From positions 116,369,234-116,433,233 of the forward strand of contig CM057462.1 of assembly GCA_030035585.1 (NCBI GenBank): DNA of 64,000 nucleotides, written 5' to 3'. The stretch's first letter is position 1. The number at the start of each line of letters is the position of its first letter. Positions 10,906 through 21,509 of this stretch are shown here, piece by piece. The stretch comes from Dugong dugon. Its lineage: Eukaryota > Chordata > Mammalia > Sirenia > Dugongidae. The notes beneath the pieces were generated by a model. It had not been told where the DNA came from. It did not search any database and worked only from the letters and a program-made list of their open reading frames with translations. A program made the position numbers and the translations under genes.

Positions 10906-12690
10906 GAGTGACTAAGGAAAAATATCCAGATAATTTCAGTATGATTAAGTCATATGCTAGTCAGAGAAACTGAGGATAACAACTGCATTGTCACAAGGAT
11001 CATATGAAACCCACAAAGGTCTGTAAGGCAGTTGAAGTTCCTGCTGAAGCCAGTGGGAGTGAAATGTGTGCATTCAAAGGAAAATTTCGCCCATAGAAAA
11101 TTGATGGGTATGGCAAACCTTACAAAGAAAGGTTTCATATAAATATTTCCCTGTTATATTAAGTCTAAAGATAGGTTCATATTTATTTTTTTCTGTCTCA
11201 TGGCCACAGTCCTCTCTAAACTTTCTGACAGCATGAGATGAGTACATTCAAAGTCATCCTGTCGAACACAATGTGACTTTGAATGGAATTCATTTAAATG
11301 GCTTCTCTTTATAAAATTAATTTTTAAATAAAGCTCAGTTCAACAGATAGAGCATGAAAAGAGCTTGGCTTTGAGTCAAAATACCCAACCCACACTGCAT
11401 CCATTTATTCACTCACTTATTAATTCTTTCAATAAATGAGAGTTAAGTTCCTATTGTGTGCCAGGCACTGTGGTGGGGAATGTGGGGCGGAGGAGTACAA
11501 TAGTGGGCAAGACACACTCAGAACCTGCACTCATGGCCCGTCTTCTGATGTTAGTTCACAGCTCACTTATATACCTGGAACTTTCTTCCCTGTGGCTTTT
11601 CCCAGAGAGGTGGAAAGTAGAAAGAAATGTGATTAGCCACCTCAATTCTCTTTCCTTACTTCTGAAATGCATTTCCCTCACCTGAGCATTTTAAAGACAC
11701 GAATACACACACACAGCACTAGGCTTTTTCCAGATCTGTTCCAGTCCCCATTACCTCTCCTCTCCACCCATAGTCAGGAGAGTCCTTGTACCTTAATTAT
11801 GTAGCGCCCCACCCCTGCACCCCTGGCAGACACTAGCTCAGCACCATGCTGATCGAGTTAATGTTCCTGGGCATTCCTACCCTCCCACTTCTTGCCCAGT
11901 GACACTTCTTCCAAGTGAACTGAAAGGATTGCCTCTTAATGCACAGTTTCCCTGAAATCACACACCGATGCAGTTCCCCATCATGTCGCAGTGTGGTGCG
12001 GGTAGTAACTAGCTTAAAACACAAGTTTTATGGATCCTGAATCTAATGATGAACCAGGCTATACAATTCTTCAGAACTTAGCAGCGACTCTGCTATAACC
12101 AAAATACAGCCGGAGTCAAGAAAAATCTTAATATCCAAAAGCTCAGAGGATTTCTTCTAAAGCTGTGCTGTTTAACTGCTTAATACCTCTGGTGATTCAA
12201 AATCAGTGTAATACAAGCATTCACCAGAAACATACCAAATGCCCAACAGGATATAAGTCAGGCCTGTGACACCTTCACTAATAAGGGATGACAGTGAACA
12301 AGCAATAAAATAGCCTTCAGGATGTTTAGACACTATCGTCCCTAATGTGTGTGGCATCCCTTGCTTGGAGATGGTGTTGCATTATTAGCATGGGAAAATC
12401 AAAGGACAAGAAAGATCATTCCAAGGCATTCCTCCAGATGAGTAACCTAGAATAACACTGCTCAGCTGAGAATTAAAATGGGGACTTGGCAATGTCTTCC
12501 AGGAATATTTCACCCAGGATTTTAATCACTGATAACTGCTGGCAAGATTAGCCTTAGGACAGGGGAAAATAGTCATCCTCTGTGTGGGGTTCAAAATACC
12601 TATTCACTTGCTTGTTACCCTCTCTGACCTTCTTCTTCTGTTCTAATTAGCAAGTATACACTTTCAAAACCAAATACCTCTGGACTCAGT
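10906..12690. other. Mostly unassigned; one ancient repeat fragment
   Basis: The segment at about 11400-11560 has the 'cctattgtgtgccaggcact' opening of an ancient mammal-wide repeat also seen at 29500, 33490 and 41060. I do not name its family. The rest is unassigned. Short frames near 11436-11685 are part of this repeat. Confidence 0.5.
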
Positions 12691-12832
12691 AGACCTTTGA
12701 CTTCCCATTCCCTCAGCCTGAAATGCTTTTCCTCCAGAAATCCCGCGGCTGCCTCCTTCTCGCTTCAAATCTCACTTTCTCATGGAGGCCTTCCCTGGTC
12801 ACCCTCTATAAAATAGCAGCCTCTATCATCTT

Positions 12833-12982
12833 TAAAAGCTCTGGTGGCACAGTGGTTAAGTGTTTGGCTGCTAGCCAAAAGTCAGCAGTTTGAATCCACC
12901 AGCCACTCCTTGGAAACCCTATGGGGCAGTTCTACTCTGTCCTATAAGCTATGAGTCACAGTTGACTCGATGGCATTGGGTT
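12833..12982 (+). repeat. AfroSINE-type SINE in L2
   Basis: It starts at 'gctctggtggcacagtggtt' and ends 'gactcgatggcattgggttt'. A 9-bp target duplication TATCATCTT lies at 12824-12832 and 12983-12991, an exact match. Confidence 0.95.
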
Positions 12983-12993
12983 TATCATCTTGA

Positions 12994-13205
12994 AGAAGCC
13001 CTGGTGGTGCAATGGTTAAAGTGCTCAGCTGCTAACCAAAAGGACAGTGGTTCAAACCCACTAGTCACTCCGCAAGAGAAAAGACCTGGCAATCTGCTCC
13101 CATAAAGATTGTAGCCTAGGAAACCCTATGAGGTAGTTCTGTTCTGCCCTTTAGGGTTGCTAGGAGTCAGAATTGACTCGATAGCACACAACAACAACAG
13201 CAACA
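12994..13205 (+). repeat. AfroSINE-type SINE with RTE-like tail
   Basis: The tRNA-like head 'agccctggtggtgcaatggt' leads to the body with 'gggttgctaggagtcagaat' and a tail of acaacaacaacagcaac. The AAC-rich tail is like the end of the RTE, consistent with RTE-driven mobilisation. It sits directly 3' of another SINE. Confidence 0.9.
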
Positions 13206-13605
13206 CCCCTACCCACCGTCTGTCAGTTTATCGTACTGTGGTGATGTGTGTGTTGCTATGTTGCTGGAAGTTATGCAACTGGTATTTGAAATATCAGCAG
13301 GGTCACCTATGCTGGACAGATTTCAGTGGCACTTCCAGACTAAAACAGACTAGGAAGAAAGGCCGAGTGCTCTACTTCCAAAAATTAGCCAGTGGAAATC
13401 CTATGGATCACAAAAGAATATTATCCAATATAGTGCGGAAGATGAGCCCCCTAGGTTGCAAGGCACTCAAAAATACAACAATGGACTCGAGCATACAATG
13501 GATTCAATCATGAAGATCACACAGGACTGGGCAACATTTTGTTCTGTTACACATGGGGTCTCCATGAGTCAGAGCCAACTTAATGGCAGCTAATAACTAC
13601 AGCAT
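13206..13605 (+). mobile_element. Internally deleted RTE (5' end joined to 3' end)
   Basis: The first part, to about 13500, matches what I recall of the RTE 5' end (start near 'accgtctgtcagtttatc', then 'ttgctggaagttatgcaac'). From about 13515 the sequence matches the last ~90 bp of the RTE ('acaggactgggcaacat', 'gagtcagagccaacttaatg'). The coding part is missing. Only about 400 bp remain. Confidence 0.7.
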
Positions 13606-13854
13606 CACACTTACCCTGTTTTAATTGCCTTTGCAGTACTTATCATCCTACTTACTGCTGTTGTTTATTTTCTGTCTTCCCAGCTAGAAGGTAAGCTTCA
13701 AGAGGGCAGGGATTTTTTTTCTGTTTTGTTCACCATTCCATTCCCAAAGACCGGAACAGTGCTTGGCACATACTGAGTGATCAGTAAATACTTGCTGAAT
13801 GAATTAATAGTCTTTTAGTAGGCGTTAGCTCATAAGTTCACTTTCCTCTATGAA

Positions 13855-13985
13855 AGAACAACAAAGTAGGAGTCAAGAGAAGAGGAATGGAACACCAGCT
13901 CTGCCATCAACTAGCCATGTGATTCTGGCAAAGGAGGTAACACTTCCTTGGTCTCAGTTTCCTTCTCTGTAAAATAAACGTTTCT
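13855..13985 (+). repeat. MIR SINE
   Basis: Clear MIR core: 'agctctgccatcaactagcc', 'cagtttccttctctgtaaaa'. The 5' and 3' ends are lost. Confidence 0.8.
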
Positions 13986-14570
13986 CAGTGATGAGGGAGA
14001 AACTCATCTTCCCCAAACATCAGATTTCTACGAGAAGGAATGTTTCCTTTAATATTCCTAGTCTCCTTTCACACCTCTTACTCCTCATGGTGATGGAGTG
14101 ACTTGTGTGATGAATGAGGAAGGGAGAGAAACTAGGCATGCACAGCTCAGCCCCTTCCTCCCTCACTGTGTTTAGTACTGGCCTGCCTGTTGAAAGCTTA
14201 TGCTCTGATTTACTCTGAGCCATGACTCAACTTTGTGGTTCAGTCCATGCCCCTCTTGGGAGGGTTGTAGTGACCCAGTGTTGCCTGTGGCTGATAGGTG
14301 AGTCAGTCTAACTCTGGAGTTCAGAGTTAGTAAACCCATTGTGTCTTACCTCTATACCACATTCTGTAACCCATCTTTTATCCAGAATAAAATTATATTC
14401 TCATCTCCATCTGCCTATTCCTTTGTTTATCTCAATTGTTTCAGAACTTTGGTGGGGAAAAGAGGGGTGTTGTATATTGACTCATTAAACACCAAAAAAG
14501 GAAATAGCTAAAGTGCCTTCCATGGCATCAAGTATTGATAAATATGTGCATTTTGTTCTCTCTATGAAAT
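13986..14570. other. Unassigned noncoding DNA
   Basis: No recognisable repeat and no frame of interest. Confidence 0.5.
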
Positions 14571-14790
14571 TTGTTGCTGCTGCTGTTGCTGTTGTTAGTT
14601 GCCATCTAGTCGATTCCAATTCATGGCCACCCCATACATTACACAGTAGAACTGCTTCATAGGGTTTTCTTGGCTGTAATCGTAATGGAAGTACATCACC
14701 AGGCCTATCTTTTGCAGTACACCTGGATGGGTTTGAACTGCCAAACTTTAGGTTAGTAGTCGAGCACAAACTGTTTGTGCCATCTAGGGA
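14571..14790 (-). repeat. AfroSINE-type SINE, long subfamily
   Basis: Minus-strand copy with a (TTG/CTG)-rich 3' tail at 14571-14597, then 'agttgccatctagtcgattc', then 'ggttttcttggctgtaatcg', to the head 'gtgccatctaggga'. The tail is again AAC-rich when read on the element strand. Confidence 0.9.
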
Positions 14791-15779
14791 TTTTAATCTT
14801 TGAAATATATGTCTCTATATAAAGTACGGATGTATGTTTCTTCAGGTGGACACATATACTGTATATGTGCTCTCTTATACTATACAAAAAGTATGAAGAC
14901 TGTATGTTTGTAATGTATATACTACACACATGTACACATGTACTCATGGAGGAGACAGTTATAAATTATGTGTGTGTGTGTGTGTACATTTCTCTCTGAG
15001 TGTAAACAGAGAAGGGTGGGTACAAAATTTGGGATTAAGTTTATAGATAAGTAGGAATTATACCTAGAAAAGGAAGAAGTAATCAGCATGGATGGTGCTA
15101 CAAAATAACTAGGTAGAAAGAGCATGTTGTAAGAGATGGATTTGTTGGAAGTTTCAAGAGAGCTCAATGTGCAAACTTCACCCTTAGTCCTACCACCACC
15201 ACCATGAGGTGATGACCATGAATGGTCCTACTAAGTACAGGGAGATGGTTATGAAGCAGAATGAGGAGAAGAGTAAACTAAGGTGGGACATCAGAGGAAC
15301 TGTATCGATAGGTGTGGTGGGGGCAGTCTGGGAAGGAGATAGGGGTGGGAAAAAAAAATGGTGAGAAAGGGAGGGGTTGGGTCAGCGTATCAGATAAAAA
15401 CCAGACACCTCCCTGCATTAGGTATTCCATCCATCTTGACACTGCTTGCAAAGGGTCAAAAGAAGAGTTCTCAAAGAGAATAAAGTGAGAATACATATTT
15501 CTTTCCTTATGAGTTGCACATTTTTTCACACTTCAGCGTTTCTGACATTGGGATGTGTCTTACAAATGATGGTGCATCAGAATTTAATTGGCATTTTTTC
15601 TTTCTCAGTAGTACATAAAATAATGGCATCTCTTACAATTGATGGAGTCTTAGATTTGGTGAGATATAGTTGCTCCTGCTTAGTTTTCTACAACTCATTA
15701 CAAGGAAATCAGCCTGCAATGTGGTTTGGAGTAAGGTGTACCAGGAACCTCAGCAAAGATAGGTCCAAACACAAGCTCT
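14791..15779. other. Unassigned noncoding DNA with (TG)n
   Basis: A (TG)n run lies at 14966-14985. A C-run-rich stretch about 15305-15375 is noncoding. The 125-codon frame at 15446-15823 has no recognisable product. Confidence 0.5.
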
Positions 15780-16315
15780 GGAACGTCACCGGTCAAGTGT
15801 GCATAGGGACACTCTTTCTCTGAAGCAATTTGGCAATATGAACCAGGAATCTGTAAAGTCTGAATCCTTCTTTGCAGGAAATCCTATTCTACAGGATTAT
15901 CTTTAAAAAATAATGAGAAGCCCATACAAAAGTTTGTATATAGAGTTGTATTCTGGACTTCGTTTATACTAAATCAAGATGCACCAAAAATATATATTTT
16001 TTAAAAATAGTTTAGTTGAATAAATTACGGAGCATGCATACAGTGGAATGTTATATAGTTATTGAAAGTGGAATTTTAGCAAGTATTTAATGATGTGGAA
16101 ACGCTAATAAAATGAATGTTAAGTAGAAAGTAGGATATAAAACTGCATACTTGGTATTCTCCCAATTTTATAAAATATTCTGTACACATGGGGATGAAAA
16201 GGTTAAAAAACGCAGAAAAGTGCTGACAATGATTCTCTCTTACTGGTGGAAATTCAGCTGATTTTCACTTCTATATGCCCTCTTTCAGTCCCCAAATTCT
16301 TTACAATGAGCATGG
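15780..16315 (+). mobile_element. L1 3' fragment (ancient)
   Basis: It has the run of motifs 'gaagcaatttggcaatatga', 'ttaccaggatt'-like, 'aaataaattacggagcatgc', 'tggaatgttatatagttatt', which is the typical 3' end of ORF2 and UTR of ancient L1 elements. Diverged and without an open frame. It abuts the inverted L1 UTR at 16321. Confidence 0.65.
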
Positions 16316-16320
16316 ATTAC

Positions 16321-17060
16321 TTTTTTTTTTTTTAATTTTTTTAATTTTTTATAGTTGTAATTAAATGAAGTTTACAATTCAAGTTGGTCTCCCATACAGA
16401 ATTTTTTTTTTTACATACATTGTTATGAGACCCCAATCGCTCACCCCATTCTGCAACAGCACACTCCTCCTCTCCGCCCCTGATTCCCCATGAACATTCA
16501 ACCAGCTCCTAACTCTCTCTGCCTTCCCATCTCACCTCTGGACAGAAGCTGCCCATTTGGTCTCTTGTATCTACTTGACTAAGAGGCACATTCTTCACAA
16601 GTATCACTTTATGTCCCACAGTCCAGTCCAATCCCTGTCTGAAGAGTTGGCCTCAGAAATTGTTTTAGTTCTGGTCTGATAGAGAGTCCAGGGGCCATGC
16701 TTTCCGGGGTGCCTCCAGTCTCAGTCAGACCATTAAGTCTGGTCTTCTTACTAGAATTTGAGTTCTGCAACCCATCGTTCTACTGCTCCCTCCGGGACCC
16801 TCTGTTGTGTTCCCTGTCAGGACATTCATTGGTAGTAGCCGGGCACCATCTAGTTCTGCTGGTCTCAGGCTGATGAAGTCTCCGGTTTATGTGGCTCATT
16901 CTGTCTCTTGGGCTAATACTTTCCTTGTGTCTTTGGTGTTCTTCAATCTCCTTTACTCCAAGTGGGGGGGTGGGACCTATTGATGCATCTTAGATGGCCG
17001 CTTGCAAGCTTTTAAGACCCCGGATGCCACTCACCAAAGTAGGAGAGCGTGGATTACTTT
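16321..17060 (-). mobile_element. L1 3' UTR, elephant-type, inverted
   Basis: It starts with T12 (16321-16333), the poly(A) tail on the other strand. Then follow 'tgaagtttacaattcaagtt', a C/T-rich stretch, and 'gcttgcaagcttttaagacc' (about 17003-17022). The last motif occurs in the plus-strand L1 piece at 45213-45748 as its complement ('ggggtcttaaaagcttgcaa'). I recall this as the lineage-specific L1 3' UTR. Confidence 0.7.
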
Positions 17061-17370
17061 TATGGTTAGAAGCAACTCTTCTTCCTGTCAAATGTACTTT
17101 GTCTCCTCCCTCAGGTCCTCTTGCTCCTAAAAGGCCAAAAATGACCTGCTTCTGGCCACAAACTAGCTATTCCTGAAAGTTACAGGCACTCTATCAGGAC
17201 AGGGAACCAAGGGCTGTAAAACATACACCCTGGCCCTTAATCCTAGGTGACAAATCATGTTGGTCAAAAGAAAGCCTCTCCGGTTTCCTGGGCATCCAAA
17301 CCCAGAAATAAATTGCTGACTATTCACTTTCTGAGGGCCTGTGTCTCTGATGAGACCCTGTCCCTTACAG
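17061..17370. other. Unassigned noncoding DNA
   Basis: About 310 bp with no recognised repeat. A 133-codon minus frame overlaps it and the following SINE. Confidence 0.5.
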
Positions 17371-17616
17371 GGAAATGAAACAACAATAGGAAAACAAAAC
17401 AAATCAAAACAAAAATAGCTGCCATTGAATTGACTCCAGCTTATGGTGACTCCATGTGTGTCAGAGTATAAACGTGCTCCACAGAGTTTCCAATGGCTGG
17501 TTTTTTGGAAGTAGATTGCCAGGACTTTCTTCCCAGGTGCCTCTGGGTGGACTCCAACCTCCAACCTTTCACTTAGCAGCCGAGCACATTAACCATTCGC
17601 ACCACGATCCAGGGAC
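17371..17616 (-). repeat. AfroSINE-type SINE, long subfamily
   Basis: Inverted copy; A-rich tail 17371-17410, then 'ttgaattgactccagcttat', 'ggttttttggaagtagattg', and head 'ccagggacccc'. A 9-bp target duplication CCCTTACAG lies at 17362-17370 and 17617-17625. Confidence 0.93.
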
Positions 17617-17619
17617 CCC

Positions 17620-18285
17620 TTACAGGAAAAGGGCCCCTGGATTTATAATAACAGAAAGAATGACAAATGTCAGAACTGGGGCTTACAAAAGTCTCATTTA
17701 TTATCTCTATACTTGACCTTGGTCCATCCGTGGACCCAGAGGAAATATCATATTCTCCACCTTCTGAACAGCAGATTGTGCTACAATGGAGAGACAAGGG
17801 CAAGGTGCAAAGAAGGGAGAAGGAGGAGTATGCTGAAGAGTTTTGCCTAAGGGGGTTAATAAAGGTTCCTGAAGGCACCCCAGAAGGCAAAAGTGCCTTT
17901 CAGGGGAAAGGAAGATCCAGAGATTGAAGTCAAAACAAATGATTGGTAATAAGGAATTGGAAAATACTTCAAGCAAAACAAGTAGATAGTACAGGGTTCT
18001 GCAAATTCATCTATGGAAATTAATTATATAGGAGAAAAATTAAATATTTTTCTCAATGCAGCTACAAAAACTGAAACTAGAGAAGCCAAAGCAATTCTAT
18101 AATGGTGGAATTGTCCACAACAGGGCTGATTTAATTTAAATGTCATGCTTCAGAAAACGTGCTTTCGAAAATTAAGGAAGAATGGGTTGTTAAAAGTTTT
18201 GACCATTTTCCAACTATGCCTCTTTCATAAGTGGTTTCCAAAATGTCCTTTATTGCTTCTCCTGTATGATCACCAGTAATTAAGC
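17620..18285. other. Unassigned noncoding DNA
   Basis: Short open frames on both strands at 17573-17976 overlap one another; none has a recognisable product. No named repeat. Confidence 0.5.
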
Positions 18286-18289
18286 CCAA

Positions 18290-18405
18290 ACCTAGACTAG
18301 CTAAATCAGGATACCTAAGTGTGTGGCCCAGGCATCCATATTACTTAAAAGTTCTTCAAATGATCTTAATTTGCCACCAGGGTTGCAGACCACTGACCTA
18401 GATTA
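18290..18405. repeat. MER5A-type DNA transposon fragment
   Basis: The right part reads 'agttcttcaaatgatcttaatttgcc...agggttgcagaccactgacc', like the 3' end of MER5A with a worn inverted repeat. The left half is degraded. Confidence 0.55.
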
Positions 18406-18555
18406 TTCATCACTAAGAAATAAGCAGGGGAAGAATCAAACACTTAGCATAAAGAAAAGGTAAACATTATTCTACCATTCATACACAGTAGTTATTCTTG
18501 CTCAAAGAAAGAAATAAAAACTAGAATTTGAATACCAAATTATACACTACTTTTA

Positions 18556-18990
18556 CATATATCTCTCCATTTAAAGCTCAATATAACCCTGTCAGGTAAG
18601 CAGAGTAGGTTTCTTTCTTTTCTTTTCCTTTTTTTTTTTTTAATATATTTTCAATTTAGAGAACCCTGAGCTCAGAGGAAGTCCCTGGGTATTGCAAATA
18701 GTTAAGTGCTAACTACTAACAAAAGGTTGGCAGTTCAAAGCCACCCAGAGGTACCTTGGAAAAAGGCCTGGTGATCTGCTTCCAGAAAGGTCACAGCCTT
18801 GCAAACCCTATGGAGCGCAGTTCTACTTTGCAACACATGGAGTCACCATGAGTCGGAATTAACTCCATGGCAACCAATGGTACCAGTCACTAAGCTAAGA
18901 GCTACTAAATGATTCTCTCAAGGTCACACAGCTAGAAAGCAGCAGAGTGCTCCCTAGAGTCTGAAACACATGCTTTTCCAGTCATGAGTC
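18556..18990 (-). repeat. MIR SINE split by an AfroSINE
   Basis: Left piece 18556-18605: 'tatctctccatttaaagctc aatataaccctgtcaggtaagcag'. Right piece 18881-18985: 'aagagctactaaatgattct ctcaaggtcacacagctag'. Together they are the reverse MIR core. A T-rich stretch at 18617-18660 and the SINE 18679-18880 lie between. Confidence 0.7.
18679..18880 (+). repeat. AfroSINE-type SINE, long subfamily, in MIR
   Basis: Starts 'aagtccctgggtattgcaaa', ends 'gagtcggaattaactccatgg'. The tRNA-like head is present but contains several changes. Confidence 0.9.
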
Positions 18991-19350
18991 AGCCATGGAA
19001 AATGCTCTTTTCATGGCCTAATTCACTGTCCCATTGAATCCCAATGTCTCTTCAATCACAGGCCTTGTTTCCATGAGTCTCTCTACAACCAAGACTGGTA
19101 GTTGACTTTTTTTCTAGAATTCACTGTTAAGTCTCAATACAAATGAGCAATGATATGCTAAGAAAGTGAAAATCAATGCCACTGATTAAGAAACTGTTCT
19201 TTAATTTGCTTGCTTGACACTCAGTTTAAAAGATGCATGAGGGAAAGATCTGTATCGGACTTGATTGCTTACAAAAAAAATCCCTTTAATGTGGACATTT
19301 CTTTAAAACTGTCAAGATGATAATAATACTTATTCCACTTTTACTGTGCT

Positions 19351-19520
19351 AGGAAACCCTGGTGGCATAGTGAAGTGCTACAGCTGCTAACCCAAAGTTC
19401 GGCAGTTTGAATCCACCAGGTGCTCCTTAAAAACGCTATGGAGTAGTTCCACTCTATCCTATAGGGTCGTTATGAGTCAGAGTCAACTTGACAGCAGTGG
19501 GTTTGGTTTTTTGGTTTTGG
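19351..19520 (+). repeat. AfroSINE-type SINE
   Basis: Starts 'aggaaaccctggtggcatag', ends in 'tttggttttttggttttggt'. A 10-bp target duplication TTACTGTGCT lies at 19341-19350 and 19521-19530. Confidence 0.96.
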
Positions 19521-19527
19521 TTACTGT

Positions 19528-19720
19528 GCTGAGTATGCAAACTCACCTAATCTTCATAGTAACTATATGAGGTAGGTACTGTCCTTGTACGCATTTTACA
19601 GGTAAGCAAATTGCAACCTAGAGAGATTGGGTAACTTGCTCTAGGCCATATTATTTACTAAAATTTGTCACTGACTCAAGAAGAGAGCCAATCAGCTATG
19701 CTACCTTCCTTCTCTCCCCT
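19528..19720 (-). repeat. MIR SINE
   Basis: 'gtacgcattttacaggtaag ... cctagagagattgggtaact' is the reverse of the MIR core. It lies directly 3' of the previous SINE, whose target was the MIR or its edge. Confidence 0.75.
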
Positions 19721-19767
19721 AAAGGTGTCTTATAAACTAGCGGTTATTGAACTCTCCAACCTCCTAG

Positions 19768-19974
19768 TAGAGTTCCTGGGTAGTGCAAATAGTTAACATG
19801 CTTGGCTGCTAACCCAAAGGTTGGCATTTAGAGTCCACCCAGAGTCACCTTGGAAGAAAGACCTAAGAATCTACTTCCAAAAATCAGCCATTGAAAACCC
19901 TGTGGAGCACAATTCTACTCTGACACACACGGGGCCGTCATGAGTGTGGATCAACTCGACGGCAACTGGTTAAT
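19768..19974 (+). repeat. AfroSINE-type SINE, long subfamily
   Basis: Starts 'agagttcctgggtagtgcaa', ends 'caactcgacggcaactggtt'. Target duplication CTCCTAG at 19761-19767 and 19975-19981. Confidence 0.93.
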
Positions 19975-20084
19975 CTCCTAGCAAAAGGAAAAGTCAAGAG
20001 GTCCTATCAGAGGTAAAGTGTATGTTGTTTTTGTTTGTTTTTTATAACTTTGAAAATTGGTGAAAATCATGTCCCCAGCCTCCC

Positions 20085-20310
20085 AGTGTTTACCAGTTGT
20101 GCTAGTTGAGGGTCTTCTCTGATCTTATTCAAGCCTTCCATGATTCCCACATGGAATTTGGTGCACCTTTGTTATGATTCCACCTCCTGGCTAACAGTTA
20201 TCATACTGTACTGTAATTGTTGGCATATCTCTCCCCCACTATACTGTAAATGTCTTCAGGGCTGAAATCATACCTTTTCATTTATTTCCACAATGCCTCT
20301 TTTTGTGCCC
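20085..20310 (+). mobile_element. L2-like fragment
   Basis: Resembles the L2 3' end ('tcttattcaagccttccatgattccc', 'actgtaaatgtcttcagggctg', ending 'cacaatgcctctttttg'). Weakly preserved. Confidence 0.5.
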
Positions 20311-20810
20311 TTATGAAGTTAAGGAAGAATAAAATTCTAAATAAAAAAGATGGTTATTGGAATTAGATAACAATGCACTAAGTTTTAAGTTTCTGAAACT
20401 CATTTTGTAACCAAATTCCTTTCATGACAAGATAGTCTAATGTAGTAAAAATATGCCTGTAAAGTCATTAAATAAATTTGAATAGGAGAACTTTATAATT
20501 AATCAGGGGCAACTGACAAACAGAAAAAAAATTAAAGGTCATACAAAACAATTTACTAATAATTTCAGGGTTTTGGTAATTATCTAGAGAGGAAACAAAG
20601 AAAATCATGGACTCTTCAACTAATCACCTTTTTAAGTATTTCCTTTCAATGTTAATTCAAGTTTAGGTTGTTTTTCTTTCTCCTGCTTGTGCTTTTAAAA
20701 AAAGCAAACAGTTATGGGAATGTCTAAAAATTTCAATTGGGTTTTAAAATTAAGAACCAAGGACATACCTTTAGAGGAAATAAACCGAATAAAATAATAT
20801 GCATAAAGAT
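20311..20810. other. Unassigned AT-rich noncoding DNA
   Basis: About 500 bp of AT-rich sequence; no repeat recognised. Confidence 0.5.
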
Positions 20811-20811
20811 G

Positions 20812-21508
20812 TTATTGTTGTTGCCAGGTACTATCGAGTCAATTCCAACTCATAGCGACCCTATGTACAACAGAACAAAACATTGCCTGGCCCTGAGCCA
20901 TCTTCACAGTTGTTGTTATGCTTAAGCCTATTGTTGCAGCCACTATGTCAATCCATCTCACTGAGGGTCTTCTTTTTCACTGACCATCTACTTTACAAAG
21001 CATGATGTCCTTCTCCAGGGACTGGTCCCTCCTGATAATATGTCCGAAGTATGTGAGACAAATTCTTGCCATCCTTGCTTCTAAGGAGCATTCTGGCTGT
21101 ACATGTTCCAAGACAGATTTGTTCGTTCTTCAGGCAGTTCACGGTATATTCAATATTCTTTGCCAACACAAGAATTCAAAGGTGTCAATTCTTCTTTAGT
21201 CTTCTTACTCATTTTCCAGCTCTTGCGTGCATTCGAGGCAATTGAAAACACCAAGGCTTGTGTCAGGTGCATCTTAGTCCTTTAAGTGATATCTTTGCTT
21301 TTTAACACTTTAAAGAGTGTTAAAAATTTACCCATTGCAAAGCGTGGTTTGATTTCCTGACTGCTGCTTCCATGGGCGTTGATTGTGGATCTAAGTAAAA
21401 TGAAACCCTAGACAACTTCAATGTTTTCTCCATTTATCATGATGTTGCTTATTGGTCCAGTTGTGAGGATTTTTGTTTTCTTTATGTTGAAGTGCAATCC
21501 ATACTAAA
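20812..21508 (-). mobile_element. RTE LINE 3' fragment
   Basis: 5'-truncated RTE, about 700 bp, reversed. The tail at 20812-20835 is GTTATTGTTGTTGCCAGGTA. On the element strand it covers the RT C-terminal part, with the sequence that encodes the 'AMVFSIASYVCES' and 'EVQPECSLEA' regions, and it reaches just upstream of the position of 'ILTTGPI' (21440-21470). Frameshifts and stops break it throughout. Confidence 0.92.
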
Positions 21509-21509
21509 G

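Larger units (their letters stand above)
12690..13803 (+). mobile_element. L2 LINE 3' end, broken by two SINEs and a short RTE
   Basis: Left part 12690-12832: 'cctgaaatgc...tcaaatctcactttctcatggaggccttccctggtc'. Right part 13606-13803: 'cttatcatcctacttactg... agctagaaggtaagcttcaagagggcagg... gtgcttggcacatactgagtgatcagtaaatacttgctgaatgaatt'. Together they are the L2 3' UTR, in the usual order. The insertions fall in the middle. Confidence 0.8.

Noticed and set aside
12833-12900. tRNA genes in SINE heads
   Set aside because: The tRNA-like heads have changed A and B boxes and belong to SINE copies; none folds as a full tRNA.
15446-15823. 125-codon plus frame
   Set aside because: It runs into the old L1 fragment; no recognisable product.
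17163-17564. 133-codon minus frame
   Set aside because: About a third of it is the inverted SINE at 17371-17616, so it is not a gene.
17667-17927. 86-codon plus frame with an acidic/lysine-rich translation
   Set aside because: It looks exon-like in composition, but minus frames cover the same DNA and there is no supporting splice context or recognised protein.
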